Counted from the stretch's first letter, positions 16,491 to 25,704 are shown. The stretch is 64,000 nucleotides of DNA from Streptomyces sp. R21 (GCF_041051975.1 NZ_CP163435.1:5613001-5677000); one strand, 5' to 3'. Made by a program: numbers and translations. The notes: generated by a model from the sequence alone, not told the origin.

Positions 16491-16818
16491 CGAGCACCTG
16501 CTCCAGGATGTCGGGGTTGGGAAGAGCCGCCGGGTGCGGATGGCGGGCGCTGACCCGGCCCGCGGCGAGGAGGTCGGAGAGCAGGACCTTGGTGATGCTC
16601 ACCGGCAGCCGCAGCTCGGCCGCGATCTCCACCACGGCCGTGGGCCGCTGGGCGAGGCGCAGGATCGCGGCGTGCTCCGACTGCATGCCCACCACGGGAT
16701 CGCACTCGGCGACCACGAGCGTCACCAGGTCGAACGGGGTGTCAGGACCGGACCGGCTGCGTCCTCCCGTGAGGGTGTAGAGCCGGTCCGGCGCGTCGTC
16801 CCTGCCCGGCCGGCTCAT
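16471..16818 (-). CDS. cvnC: Conservon DUF742 protein CvnC
   Basis: DUF742 family, 115 residues. Motifs: RLYTLTGGRSRSGPDTPFDLVTLV and the winged-helix-like HAAILRLAQRPTAVVEIAAELRLPVSITKVLLSDLLAAGRV. In conservons this protein interacts with the other Cvn subunits; biochemical activity is unknown, though the HTH-like shape suggests a DNA- or protein-binding role. ATG 16818 overlaps the cvnB stop (ATGA), so the two are translationally coupled. Confidence 0.92.
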   Translation of the reverse strand: MSRPGRDDAPDRLYTLTGGRSRSGPDTPFDLVTLVVAECDPVVGMQSEHAAILRLAQRPTAVVEIAAELRLPVSITKVLLSDLLAAGRVSARHPHPAALPNPDILEQVLVGLRNL

Positions 16819-17225
16819 GACGAACGCGGTTCCGCGCGCAGGTGTTCGCCCAGCTGCTCCACCAGCTCGCTCATGTTGTGCCCGACGAGCCCGGCGTCGG
16901 CGTCCTCGGCCGTGACCACGGCGAGGTGCGCGCCCTCGCCCGCCTCGACGATGAACAGGACCCCGCCGTAGAACTCGGCCATCGCGGACCGCACACCGCC
17001 GCTGCCGTCGCCGAACTCCACGGACGCCCCGTGGGAGAGCGACTGGATGCCGGCGGCGATCGCGGCGAGCTGGTCGGCCTGGTCGACGGAGAGCTCCGGC
17101 GTACGGCACAGCTTCAGGCCGTCGCGGGAGAGCACGAGCGCGTGCCGGGCGCCCGGGGTGCGCTCCAGCAGGCCCTCGATGAGCCAGGTGAGCTTCTCGT
17201 CGGCGGTGGTGGTGCTGCCGGTCAT
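16815..17225 (-). CDS. cvnB: Conservon roadblock/LC7 protein CvnB
   Basis: Roadblock/LC7 domain protein, 136 residues, the GTPase-activator-like partner of CvnD-type GTPases. Sequence LTWLIEGLLERTPGARHALVLSRDGLKLC, then LAAIAAGIQSLSHGASVEFG and GGVLFIVEAGEGAHLAVV, is the classic actinobacterial roadblock pattern. Coupled to cvnA (ATGA at 17222-17225) and to cvnC (ATGA). Confidence 0.93.
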   Translation of the reverse strand: MTGSTTTADEKLTWLIEGLLERTPGARHALVLSRDGLKLCRTPELSVDQADQLAAIAAGIQSLSHGASVEFGDGSGGVRSAMAEFYGGVLFIVEAGEGAHLAVVTAEDADAGLVGHNMSELVEQLGEHLRAEPRSS

Positions 17226-19006
17226 GGGGTGGTGTCGCCTTCCGGGTGCTGGTGCGGCTGCGAGGGGGTGGCGGGTTCGGCCGGGGCGGTCTCCTGCGGG
17301 GAGGCCTGTTCGCCGGTTCGGTCCGTGGCCTGGTCCGGGCTCGCGCCGCGGACCGCCTGGCGGAAGCTGCTGAAGCGGGCGATCCGGGCCTTGGCGTCGT
17401 CGGCGGCGGTACGGGGCTCGCGGACCGCCTGGCCCGAGGCCTGGCCCGCGGATTGGCCCGACACCTGGCCCGTGGCGTGGCCGCGGCTGCGCTCGGCGTG
17501 GGCGAGGGTGCGGCCGCGCCGGCGCTTGGGGAGGCCGCCTGTGCCGGGCGTTTCCGGGGCGTCCTGGGAGTCCTCGGCGTCCTTCGCCTCGTTGCGGGAG
17601 GCGGCCGTGCCGGAGCGGTCGGGCGACTCGTGCGTGGGGACCGGGTCCGGGTCGAGGTCGCCGACGGCGCGGGCGGCGGCGTACGACACCGGCGGGTGCT
17701 GAGGGCTCGCGGCGCTCTCGGGGCTCTGCGGCCGGCTCTCGACCGGGTGGTCCACGTGTTCCTCGGCGACCGTGGCGACCGCCGGGGCGGACCCGGTCTC
17801 CGCCTCGCCCGGCAGCGGGGCGTTCGGCCGCGTGAGGATGTCCTGCGGGATCAGCACGAGAACGCCGGTGCCGCCGCGCGCGGAGGGCCGGAAGGACACC
17901 TTCAGGCCGTGCTTGCGGGCGAGCCGGCCGACCACGGCGAGCCCGAGCCGGGTCCCGCTGAGCCCGCCCAGCTCGGCTGCGCCCCCGGTGTCCCCGGAGA
18001 CCGCGCGCTCGGCGCGGCGCAGCTGGACGTCGCCCATCACCAGGCCGCTGTCCTCGACGGACACGATGACGCCGGCGGGAACCTCTTCGACGTACACATG
18101 CACTTCGGCGGTCGGCGGCGAGAAGTTCGCGGCGTTGTCGAGGAGTTCGGCGAGCGCGTGCATCACGCCCTCGGCGGCGTGCCCGGCGACGGCGGCCTCG
18201 CTGGAGGAGTGGACGCGCACGCGCTGGTAGCCGCCGATGCGGCCCATGGCGCCGCGCAGGATCGACTCCATGACGATCGGCCGCGCCCAACGGCGCCCGG
18301 AGCGCGCGCCGGTGAGGACGGCGACGGAGTCGGCGAGGCGGCCCGCCTGGGCGGTGCGGTGGTCGAGGTGGAGGAGGTCGGCGAGGACCTCCTCGTCGGA
18401 GTGCTTCTCCTCCATGGCGCGCAGGTCGGCGAGCATGCCGGTGGAGAGCGCCTGCATACGGGCGGCCGCGTTGGCGGTTGCCGAGATCGCGGCGGCGCGG
18501 TCGCCGACGGCCTGCCGGACGCGCCGGGTCAACTGGGCGTTCTCCGCGGTGAGGCGGTCCTCTTCCCCGGTGAACTCCTCCGTCAGAGCCGCGCGTTCCT
18601 GGTCGTAGGCCTCCTTGAGGAGGGCCATTTCCCGTGCGGACTCCTCCCTGAGGCGGGCCATTTCCCGGGCGGACTCGTCGGCCAGCCGTGTGCGTTCCTG
18701 GTGGAACTCCGAGGCCAGCCGCGCCCGTTCCTGAAGGAGGCGTCCGGCGTCCTCGGTCACGGAGTCGAGACGGCGGCGCATGAGCCTCGACGTCTGTACG
18801 GCGTGGGCGGCCGAGGCGATGGCCGTGCACAGCAGCAGGACGGCCGCGCCCGCGCCCCAGGCGAGGGGAGTGCGCACCGAGTCGGGCGCCAGCGCGACGG
18901 CCACGCCGGCGGCGGGGGCGGCCAGTACGGCGGCGATCAGCGGGACGGGCGCCACGGCGCGGAAGGTGGGTCGTTCGCCGGAGCCAGAGGGGGTGGGCGG
19001 GGTCAT
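17222..19006 (-). CDS. cvnA: Conservon sensor histidine-kinase-like protein CvnA
   Basis: 594-residue membrane sensor heading the conservon. Two N-terminal membrane helices (about 15-36 and 43-65) with almost no extracellular domain, then a charged coiled coil with repeated SAREMARLREESAREMALLKE (about 85-150), a dimerisation/H-box region (HSDEEVLADLLHLDHRTAQAGRLAD, in which the candidate phospho-His lies within LHLDH), an HATPase_c domain (N-box ELLDNAANFSPP, G-box GLSGTRLGLAVVGRLA), and a long disordered Pro/Glu/Ser-rich tail (about 385-594) ending in a Gln-rich segment. The S. griseus rar operon and S. coelicolor cvn operons use such proteins to control aerial development and secondary metabolism. 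Start ATG 19006. Confidence 0.92.
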   Translation of the reverse strand: MTPPTPSGSGERPTFRAVAPVPLIAAVLAAPAAGVAVALAPDSVRTPLAWGAGAAVLLLCTAIASAAHAVQTSRLMRRRLDSVTEDAGRLLQERARLASEFHQERTRLADESAREMARLREESAREMALLKEAYDQERAALTEEFTGEEDRLTAENAQLTRRVRQAVGDRAAAISATANAAARMQALSTGMLADLRAMEEKHSDEEVLADLLHLDHRTAQAGRLADSVAVLTGARSGRRWARPIVMESILRGAMGRIGGYQRVRVHSSSEAAVAGHAAEGVMHALAELLDNAANFSPPTAEVHVYVEEVPAGVIVSVEDSGLVMGDVQLRRAERAVSGDTGGAAELGGLSGTRLGLAVVGRLARKHGLKVSFRPSARGGTGVLVLIPQDILTRPNAPLPGEAETGSAPAVATVAEEHVDHPVESRPQSPESAASPQHPPVSYAAARAVGDLDPDPVPTHESPDRSGTAASRNEAKDAEDSQDAPETPGTGGLPKRRRGRTLAHAERSRGHATGQVSGQSAGQASGQAVREPRTAADDAKARIARFSSFRQAVRGASPDQATDRTGEQASPQETAPAEPATPSQPHQHPEGDTTP

Positions 19007-19066
19007 GAATCGTGTCCTCGGTCGTGTCCTGGGCGAGAAGCGACACCTGATACGCAACTGGCGGTC

Positions 19067-19072
19067 ACTATA
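19067..19072 (-). promoter_or_regulatory. Possible -10 box for the conservon operon
   Basis: TATAGT on the minus strand, 60 nt before the cvnA start and the most AT-rich spot in the 211-bp divergent spacer (19007-19217). No convincing -35 is visible. Confidence 0.35.
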
Positions 19073-19217
19073 TGAGAGTTCGTGATCGAATTGGGAAGGT
19101 TCTGGTTCCGGTCTTGGAATCGCGCCGTACATGTTCGGGATTCGGGTACACGCCGCCGTTCGCATGATGGTCAGTGATGATCCGGTCACTGTCAGTGGCG
19201 AGGGGCATCCTGGGGTC

Positions 19218-22200
19218 ATGACGGATCTCGGGGCACTGCGGACCGGACTGAGGAAGGCCGTGCGCGGCGAGGTCGCCTTCGACGCGACCGCACGGGCGCT
19301 GACGACCATGGACGCGTCCAACTACCGGCGCGTGCCGCTCGGCGTCGTCGCGCCGCGCGACGCCGACGACGTGGCGGCGGCCCTGGCGGTGTGCCGTGCA
19401 CAGGGCGTGCCGGTCGTGCCGCGCGGCGGCGGCACGTCGATCGCCGGGCAGGCGACGGGCACGGGCGTGGTGCTGGACTTCACCCGTCACATGAACCGGA
19501 TCGTGTCGCTGGACGAGGAGGCGCGCACGGCGGTGGTCCAGCCCGGTGTCGTCCTGGACCGCCTCCAGGAGGCCGCCGCCCCGCACGGCCTGCGCTTCGG
19601 CCCCGACCCCTCGACCCACAGCCGCTGCACGCTCGGCGGAATGATCGGGAACAACTCGTGCGGCTCGCACTCGGTCGCCTGGGGCACGACGGCGGACAGT
19701 GTGCGTGAGCTGTCGGTGATCAGCGGTCAGGGCGCTTCGCTGCGGCTGGGCCAGGACTGGGCGGGCGCCCCCGACGGCCTGCGGGCGCTGGTGGAGGGCG
19801 AGTTGGCCCGCCTGCGCACGGGCTTTCCGGACCTCCCGCGCCGCATCTCCGGCTATGCGCTGGACGCGCTCCTCCCCGAGAAGGGCGCGGATGTCGCCCG
19901 CGCCTTCTGCGGCTCCGAGGGCACGTGGGGGGTGCTGACCGAGGCGGTCGTACGACTGGTGGAGGCGCCCCGCGCGCGGGCGCTCGCGGTGCTGGCGTAC
20001 GCGGACGAGAGCGCGGCGGCACAGGCGGCGGCCGGGCTGCTGCCGCACGGCCCCCTCACGGTGGAGGGCATGGCGGCCGATCTCGTACGCACCGATGCCG
20101 GGCTGCCACGGGGCGGCGCCTGGCTGTTCGTGGAGACCGGCGGTTCGACGCCGCAGGAGGCACGCGCGCGCGGGGACGCGATCGTGCGCGCCGCCGACGT
20201 CCGCGACTCCCTGGTGGTCACCGACCCGGCCGGACAGCGTGCCCTGTGGCGCATCCGGGAGGACGCGAGCGGTACGGCGACACGGATGCCCGACGGCAGC
20301 GAGGCCTGGCCCGGGTGGGAGGACTGCGCGGTGCCGCCGGCCCGGCTCGGGGCGTATCTCCGCGACTTCCGGGCCCTGTTGACGGCCCACGGCCTGCGCG
20401 GCACGCCGTACGGCCACTTCGGCGACGGCTGCATCCACGTCCGCATCGACTTCGACCTGATGACGACCGACGGGATCGCCCGCTTCCGGCGCTTCTCGGA
20501 GGAACTGGCCGAGGTGGTCGTCTCCCACGGCGGCTCGCTCTCGGGCGAACACGGGGACGGACAGGCGCGCGCGGAACTCCTGCCCACCATGTACGGCACG
20601 GAGATGGTGAGCCTCTTCGAGCGGGCGAAGGGCCTGTGGGACCCGGGCGACCTCCTCAACCCCGGCATGCTCGTACGACCGCACCGGCTGGACGAGAACC
20701 TGCGGTTCGCGGTGCTGCCGCGGGAGCCGGTGGACGTGGAGTTCGGGTATCCGGCGGACGGCGGGGACTTCTCGGCGGCGGTCCGGCGATGCGTGGGGGT
20801 GGCCAAGTGCCGTACGCCGGCCGGTGCCGGCGGGGGCGTCATGTGCCCGTCCTTCCGGGCGACCGGAGAGGAGGAGCACTCCACGCGCGGCCGGGCGCGA
20901 CTGCTGCACGAGATGCTCGCGGGCGAGGTGGTCACGGACGGCTGGCGCTCCCCGGAGGTCCGCGACGCACTGGACCTCTGCCTCTCCTGCAAGGGCTGCC
21001 GCTCCGACTGCCCGGTCGGCGTCGACATGGCCACCTACAAGGCGGAGTTCCTGCACCACCACTACGAGGGCCGCCGCCGCCCGGCCGCGCACTACGCGAT
21101 GGGCTGGCTCCCGCTCTGGCTGTCGACGGTGTCACGCACGCGCACGGCAGGCCTGGTCAACTCCCTGGCTTCCGTACGCCCGTTGGCGGCACTGGCGAAA
21201 CGGCTGGGCGGCCTCGCGCCGGAGCGGGAGATCCCGAGGGTGGCGCCGGAGACGTTCAGCCGCTGGTGGTCACGACGCTTCCGGGACCGGGCACGGGCCT
21301 ACGTACGGGACATGAAACGGGGCCAGGCACACGGCCCCTTCCCGGGCTTCGGCGGAACCGGCCAGACCGTCGTCCTGTGGCCCGACACCTTCACCGAACA
21401 CCTGTCACCGTCCGTGGGCCGCGCGGCCGTACGCGTCCTGGAGGCGGCGGGGATGGCTGTGCTGCTGCCGCCGCGGGTACGGCTGAATTGGGGGTCGGTT
21501 CGTGAGGTTGTGGCGGGAGTGGAGGCGGGGGCGGAGATCGGCGACGGGGGGTCGGGATTGTCGACCAGGCACGATGGTCCGAGGGAGGCGATCGGCGACG
21601 ATGGTCCGAGGGCGGCGATCGGCGACGATGGTCCGAGGGCGGCGATCGGTGACGGGATGTCGAAGGCACCGCGTGGCTTCAACGTCTTCCTCCCGCACCG
21701 CCGTTACCGGGTCTGCTGCGGCCTGACGTACGTCTCCACCGGCCAGCTCGACCGCGCTCGCGCCGTGATGCGCCGCACGCTGGACCTGATGGAGCCGTTC
21801 ATCGAGATGGGCACCCCGGTCGTGGTCCTGGAACCGAGCTGCGCCGCCGCCCTGCGCACCGACCTCCCGGAGCTGCTGCACGACGACCCACGGGCGCCCC
21901 GCCTGGCGGCGCTGGTGACGACCTTCGCCGAGACCCTGGAACGCCACGCCCCGCACTGGACCCCGCCCCATCTGGACCGCCCGGTCACCGGCCAGACCCA
22001 CTGCCACCAGCATGCCGTCCTCGGCGACAGGGCCGACCGCCACCTGCGCGAGGCCGCGGGCCTGACCGGCGACCTCGCCGGCGGCTGCTGCGGCCTGGCA
22101 GGCAACTTCGGCTTCGAGAAAGGCCACTACGAGGTGTCGAAGACCTGCGCGGAGGAACAACTGCTCCCGGCGGTACGGGCGGCGACCCCGGACACACTGG

Positions 22201-22307
22201 TCCTGGCGGACGGCTTCTCGTGCCGGACGCAACTGGAGCAACTGGCCGGGGTGAAGGGGCGCCACTTGGCGGAGGTGCTGGCGGAGGGGCTGGAGGGCAC
22301 CCGTTGA
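19218..22307 (+). CDS. FAD-binding and Fe-S oxidoreductase (GlcD-GlcF fusion, D-lactate dehydrogenase-like)
   Basis: 1029 residues. N-terminal PCMH-type FAD domain with PRGGGTSIAGQATG (about 68-81) and FGPDPSTHSRCTLGGMIGNNSCG; FAD-oxidase C domain ending GTPYGHFGDGCIHVRIDFD and GSLSGEHGDGQAR; a ferredoxin-like region with CLSCKGCRSDCPVGVD (about 587) and an upstream Cys pair CVGVAKCRTP...MCPSF; then CCG-type domains with RVCCGLTYVSTGQ, HCHQHAV (about 928) and GGCCGLAGNFGFE (about 956). Such fusions (YdiJ-like) oxidise D-2-hydroxy acids such as D-lactate and pass electrons to the respiratory chain. Start taken as ATG 19218; frame open to 19131. A 27-nt tandem repeat lies in the CCG region. Substrate not certain. 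Confidence 0.88.
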   Translation: MTDLGALRTGLRKAVRGEVAFDATARALTTMDASNYRRVPLGVVAPRDADDVAAALAVCRAQGVPVVPRGGGTSIAGQATGTGVVLDFTRHMNRIVSLDEEARTAVVQPGVVLDRLQEAAAPHGLRFGPDPSTHSRCTLGGMIGNNSCGSHSVAWGTTADSVRELSVISGQGASLRLGQDWAGAPDGLRALVEGELARLRTGFPDLPRRISGYALDALLPEKGADVARAFCGSEGTWGVLTEAVVRLVEAPRARALAVLAYADESAAAQAAAGLLPHGPLTVEGMAADLVRTDAGLPRGGAWLFVETGGSTPQEARARGDAIVRAADVRDSLVVTDPAGQRALWRIREDASGTATRMPDGSEAWPGWEDCAVPPARLGAYLRDFRALLTAHGLRGTPYGHFGDGCIHVRIDFDLMTTDGIARFRRFSEELAEVVVSHGGSLSGEHGDGQARAELLPTMYGTEMVSLFERAKGLWDPGDLLNPGMLVRPHRLDENLRFAVLPREPVDVEFGYPADGGDFSAAVRRCVGVAKCRTPAGAGGGVMCPSFRATGEEEHSTRGRARLLHEMLAGEVVTDGWRSPEVRDALDLCLSCKGCRSDCPVGVDMATYKAEFLHHHYEGRRRPAAHYAMGWLPLWLSTVSRTRTAGLVNSLASVRPLAALAKRLGGLAPEREIPRVAPETFSRWWSRRFRDRARAYVRDMKRGQAHGPFPGFGGTGQTVVLWPDTFTEHLSPSVGRAAVRVLEAAGMAVLLPPRVRLNWGSVREVVAGVEAGAEIGDGGSGLSTRHDGPREAIGDDGPRAAIGDDGPRAAIGDGMSKAPRGFNVFLPHRRYRVCCGLTYVSTGQLDRARAVMRRTLDLMEPFIEMGTPVVVLEPSCAAALRTDLPELLHDDPRAPRLAALVTTFAETLERHAPHWTPPHLDRPVTGQTHCHQHAVLGDRADRHLREAAGLTGDLAGGCCGLAGNFGFEKGHYEVSKTCAEEQLLPAVRAATPDTLVLADGFSCRTQLEQLAGVKGRHLAEVLAEGLEGTR
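21573..21653 (+). repeat. Three tandem 27-nt in-frame repeats
   Basis: Three near-identical 27-nt copies encode DGP(R)(E/A)AIGD units (residues about 786-812 of the FAD/Fe-S enzyme). They differ by one or two bases and lie in a linker just before the conserved RRYRVCCG motif, together with a related AEIGDGG just upstream. Confidence 0.9.
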
Positions 22308-22395
22308 CAGTCCCGCTCATTCCGAGGACATGGATGACCGGAGCGGGGCCCACAGCCGTCGAGAACTCCTCAGTCAGCTTCCTCTTCCAGCCTCC

Positions 22396-22773
22396 TCAAT
22401 CGGCCTCCTCGATGATGCAGAAGGGATGCCCGACCGGATCGGTGAGAACGCGCGCCCTGGCCCCATGAGGCTGATGGTCCGGTCTGCCCGCACCCAGCTC
22501 CAGCAACCGGGCCTCGACCTGGGCCAAGTCCCGCTCGACCTTGAAGCACATGTGAAGCTGCTGAGGAACGGTCTGTTCAGGCCAGCGCGGAGCCCGGTAG
22601 CCGTCGACCCGCTGAAAGCCGATGAAGACTTCGTCCTCACAGTCGAGCCCGGCGAAGTCGGCATTCGACTTGGGATGGAGTTCCAGACCGGTGGCCTGCT
22701 GATAGAACGCCGCCAAAGCCAGCGGATCCGGGCAGTCGAGGGTGATCGCGCTCAACTTCATCTGCAAGGACAT
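22396..22773 (-). CDS. VOC superfamily (glyoxalase/bleomycin resistance) protein
   Basis: 125 residues forming paired beta-alpha-beta-beta-beta modules: MKLSAITLDCPDPLALAAFYQQATG at the N-terminus and DPVGHPFCIIEEAD at the end. The C-terminal metal-ligand Glu position (IIEE) is present; the first His/Glu ligand of metal-dependent members is not obvious. Could be a metalloenzyme or a ligand-binding resistance protein. ATG at 22773 or 22758. Convergent with the large FAD enzyme, with 88 bp between them and no clear hairpin. Confidence 0.85.
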   Translation of the reverse strand: MSLQMKLSAITLDCPDPLALAAFYQQATGLELHPKSNADFAGLDCEDEVFIGFQRVDGYRAPRWPEQTVPQQLHMCFKVERDLAQVEARLLELGAGRPDHQPHGARARVLTDPVGHPFCIIEEAD

Positions 22774-22878
22774 GCCGCCTCCGGGACGATCAGTGGACTT
22801 CCTCGATGCACCCTAGAGACGGCTGCCAACGGTTGAGTGAGAATCCGACCACCCACACCGTTCGCCCAGACGGGGCCC

Positions 22879-23760
22879 TCAGTGGTGGACGTACCCCACG
22901 GGCGCAGGCGCCTCGTCGTCCAGGTCCCCGCGGAGGGCTGCCACGGCGAAGGCCGTCATGGAGGCCAGGAGGAGGAGCGCGAGGGGGCCCCAGATTGCCG
23001 GGATCGACCACATCGGCCAGTCGTTGGCCGCCTGGGCCCAGAGCGTCAGGATGGCTGTGACGCCCAGGCCGACGCCGTGCCACTGCACCACGGCCGCCGC
23101 TTTCGCGCGGCGCCGGTAGCCCCGCGTGAAGAGTCCCCACACTCCTCCGACGAGGGCGGTCAGGCCGAACGAGATACAGGCGAGCGCGCCGCCGAGACGG
23201 TCCTCGGGCCACTCCACGGGCCCGTCGGACGTCTGCTGGCGCTGCCCGTCGGCGTCCCGTACTTCGACGACCTGCCCGTGCCAGATCAGGCCGACGACCT
23301 TGTCGTCCGGCTCCATCCCCGACACCACCGGATCGGTCTGCGGGAACGTCACGTGCCACGGCTTGCCGGACGGCAGCAACAACTCCGCCTCCGGCGACTC
23401 GTGCCGCTCTCCGCGGTGCGTGTCGGCCTTCCGAACGGTGAAGTCCTGCTTCCACAGGCACCCCGACGCCTTCACCGGGACGGAGGCGCACGCCGGCGCC
23501 GCCCGGAACTCCCGCTCCCGCTCCAGCGCCCCGCGCACCTGGAAGGCCATCGCCACCCCCAGGACGAGAGCCAGGACAGCGATCACCAGCCACCCCACGG
23601 CCCTCGTCACCCTCTGCACCGCCGAGCCCACCGTGCCCCCCACCTTCCCCACGAGCCCCCGTACGCGTATTCGAGCACGCCATCCGACCACCGCCCATGC
23701 CCTCGCCCGGCAGCACCCCACCCACCCGACTTGCCGGACCAAGGCAACGAGAATCCCCAC
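22879..23760 (-). CDS. Membrane protein, DUF3592-like
   Basis: 293 residues with about four hydrophobic helices: one near 54-73, then a soluble loop of about 115 residues with CASVPVKASG-C-LWKQDFTVRKADT, and three C-terminal helices (about 190-212, 222-240, 250-272). The layout of a helix, an extracytoplasmic beta-rich loop and further helices resembles DUF3592-type proteins, but the match is weak. Start is GTG 23760, set by AGGAGG immediately upstream (minus strand of 23761-23770) at good spacing; the longer frame to 23793 has no better site. No function known. Confidence 0.65.
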   Translation of the reverse strand: MGILVALVRQVGWVGCCRARAWAVVGWRARIRVRGLVGKVGGTVGSAVQRVTRAVGWLVIAVLALVLGVAMAFQVRGALEREREFRAAPACASVPVKASGCLWKQDFTVRKADTHRGERHESPEAELLLPSGKPWHVTFPQTDPVVSGMEPDDKVVGLIWHGQVVEVRDADGQRQQTSDGPVEWPEDRLGGALACISFGLTALVGGVWGLFTRGYRRRAKAAAVVQWHGVGLGVTAILTLWAQAANDWPMWSIPAIWGPLALLLLASMTAFAVAALRGDLDDEAPAPVGYVHH

Positions 23761-23870
23761 GACCACCTCCTGCGCGAGGCTCTCGACCTCCACATGGCGC
23801 GCCGCTGAGGCACCGTAAGCGGTGAAAGAGGTTTACGTGCCTGACGTAGTCCATTACTCTGGACCTTGAA

Positions 23871-23886
23871 GTTCATCGTGATGAAC
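23871..23886. promoter_or_regulatory. Palindrome upstream of the EamA exporter
   Basis: GTTCATC-GT-GATGAAC, perfect 7-bp arms, 70 nt before the EamA start. It is flanked by two TTGAA words (23866-23870 and about 23893-23897). Likely an operator; regulator not identified. Confidence 0.5.
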
Positions 23887-23955
23887 AAATCTTGAAGCGG
23901 CATTCCGATTCGGGCTCCGGAGCGGGGTGCGAAGCGACCTCCCTGGACGGCCTCC

Positions 23956-24933
23956 GTGAACAACCCCAGCGCTGATCTGCCCTCGCCTGTTGCTGCCGTG
24001 GCGTCGACGGTGGCCGAGCCGTCGGTCGCGGCTGTCGTGGCGGAAGCCGAGGGGGTGAGGGCCGCCTCGCGATGGGGCGCCCTCGGTCCCGTGGGTCTCG
24101 TTCTCGCCGGTGGGATCTCGGTGCAGTTCGGCGGGGCGCTCGCCGTGACGCTGATGCCGCGGGTCGGGGCGCTCGGGGTCGTGACCCTGCGGCTGATCGT
24201 CGCCGCGGTCGTGCTGCTCGTGGTGTGCCGGCCCAAGGTGCGGGGGTACACGCGCGCCGACTGGGGCACCATCGTCGTCTTCGGCATCACGATGGCCGCG
24301 ATGAACGGGCTCTTCTACCAGTCGGTCGCCCGGATCCCGCTGGGCCCGGCCGTCACACTCGAAGTGCTCGGCCCGCTGGTCCTCTCCGTCGTCGCGTCCC
24401 GCCGCGCGCTCAACCTCGTCTGGGCGGGGCTCGCCCTCGGCGGCGTCTTCCTGCTGGGAGGCGGAGGCTTCAGCAGCCTCGACCCCATAGGTGTCGCCTT
24501 TGCTCTGTTGGCAGGCGCCATGTGGGCCGCATATATAGTCTTCAGCGCCCGTACGGGCCGACGCTTCCCGCAGGCCGACGGGCTCGCGCTCGCCATGGTG
24601 GTCGCCGCCGTGCTGTTCATGCCGCTCGGGATCGTCGAGTCGGGCTCGAAGCTGCTGAACCCGACGACGTTCGCCCTCGGCGGCGCCGTCGCGATCCTCT
24701 CCTCCGTCCTGCCCTACACCCTCGAACTCCTCGCCCTGCGCCGCCTGCCCGCCTCCACGTTCGCGATCATGATGAGTCTCGAACCGGCCATCGCCGCGAC
24801 CGCCGGCTTCCTCATCCTCGACCAGGCCCTCTCCGCCACCGAGGCCCTCGCGATCGCCCTCGTCATCGCGGCGAGCATGGGCGCGGTGCGGACCCAGATA
24901 GGGCGCGGCCGGGCCAAGGGCCTGGAGGAGTAG
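23956..24933 (+). CDS. EamA/DMT family exporter (RhtA-like)
   Basis: Drug/metabolite transporter superfamily protein, 325 residues with ten hydrophobic helices in two EamA repeats. AALGPVGLVLAGGISVQFGGALAVTLMPRVG and LPASTFAIMMSLEPAIAATAGFLILDQALSA are typical of the RhtA (threonine/homoserine exporter) branch; the actual cargo is unknown. A soluble 35-residue Ala/Val/Glu-rich tail precedes the first helix. Start GTG 23956 (no strong ribosome site seen). A perfect 7-bp inverted repeat lies upstream. Confidence 0.88.
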   Translation: MNNPSADLPSPVAAVASTVAEPSVAAVVAEAEGVRAASRWGALGPVGLVLAGGISVQFGGALAVTLMPRVGALGVVTLRLIVAAVVLLVVCRPKVRGYTRADWGTIVVFGITMAAMNGLFYQSVARIPLGPAVTLEVLGPLVLSVVASRRALNLVWAGLALGGVFLLGGGGFSSLDPIGVAFALLAGAMWAAYIVFSARTGRRFPQADGLALAMVVAAVLFMPLGIVESGSKLLNPTTFALGGAVAILSSVLPYTLELLALRRLPASTFAIMMSLEPAIAATAGFLILDQALSATEALAIALVIAASMGAVRTQIGRGRAKGLEE

Positions 24934-24957
24934 CCCCGCGAAGGTGGGCGCCCGTCG

Positions 24958-25614
24958 TCAGCGGGAGCTGCGCAGCGGGCGCATGTAGTCGGACGGCTGC
25001 TCGTGCTCGCCGAACCAGAGCTGCGGGGCGCGGGCGTACGCGGCCCCCGCGAGCTCCCGGCCCCAGGCGCGGCTGGCGTACATCGGGATGGCGATGCGGT
25101 AGCGGCGCTCAGGCAGCCCCGGGCGCAGCGGCTGGTGCCGCACGACGAGCGGCTTCAGCACCGGGTCGGTCTCGTTCACGTCGCCGTACGGGCACAGCTC
25201 CAGGCTCATGACCTTGTGACCGGACTTCGCGTCGCCCTTGGACGCCCAGTACAGCCCGACCCCGGCCAGCGACTGCCACGGCAGCACCGCCTGCCGGTTC
25301 CCGCGGGGCCGCCACCACACGCCGTACGCGTCGAACGCGAGCAGCGACCGGCGCCCGGCCCACAGTGCCCACGCCATGAGCACCCCGAGCCCGCCCACGA
25401 GCAGCAGCCATACGCCCCCGAACACCCAGCTCCCGACGCTGCCCCCGCCCTTCGCCGCCGTCAGGACCAGCGGCAGCGGCCCGGCGACGACCATGATCAG
25501 CGTCCCGGGCAGGCCGGTCCGCAGGCGGCGCCTGCCGAGGCGGTAGACGGTCGCGTCGGGGGCGGGCCCGGCGGGAGTGGGGGCCGGACCGGGGACGGGG
25601 GTGGGGGTGAACAT
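24958..25614 (-). CDS. PH-like domain membrane protein
   Basis: 218 residues from ATG 25614. A Pro-rich cytoplasmic N-terminus, two membrane helices (about 41-59 and 66-90), then a beta-rich soluble domain starting RRSLLAFDAYGVWWRPRGNRQAVLPWQSLAGV, the pattern of actinobacterial PH-like (bPH) membrane proteins. Ends with PSDYMRPLRSSR. Function unknown. Convergent with the EamA gene, 24 bp apart. Confidence 0.7.
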   Translation of the reverse strand: MFTPTPVPGPAPTPAGPAPDATVYRLGRRRLRTGLPGTLIMVVAGPLPLVLTAAKGGGSVGSWVFGGVWLLLVGGLGVLMAWALWAGRRSLLAFDAYGVWWRPRGNRQAVLPWQSLAGVGLYWASKGDAKSGHKVMSLELCPYGDVNETDPVLKPLVVRHQPLRPGLPERRYRIAIPMYASRAWGRELAGAAYARAPQLWFGEHEQPSDYMRPLRSSR

Positions 25615-25704
25615 GAGCGGGGAGCTTAGTGGGGTGACTTGTGCATGACGAAGCCCCACCCCGGTTCGGCCAATTGATGGCCCCATCCCGGTTCCCAATT
25701 AATG

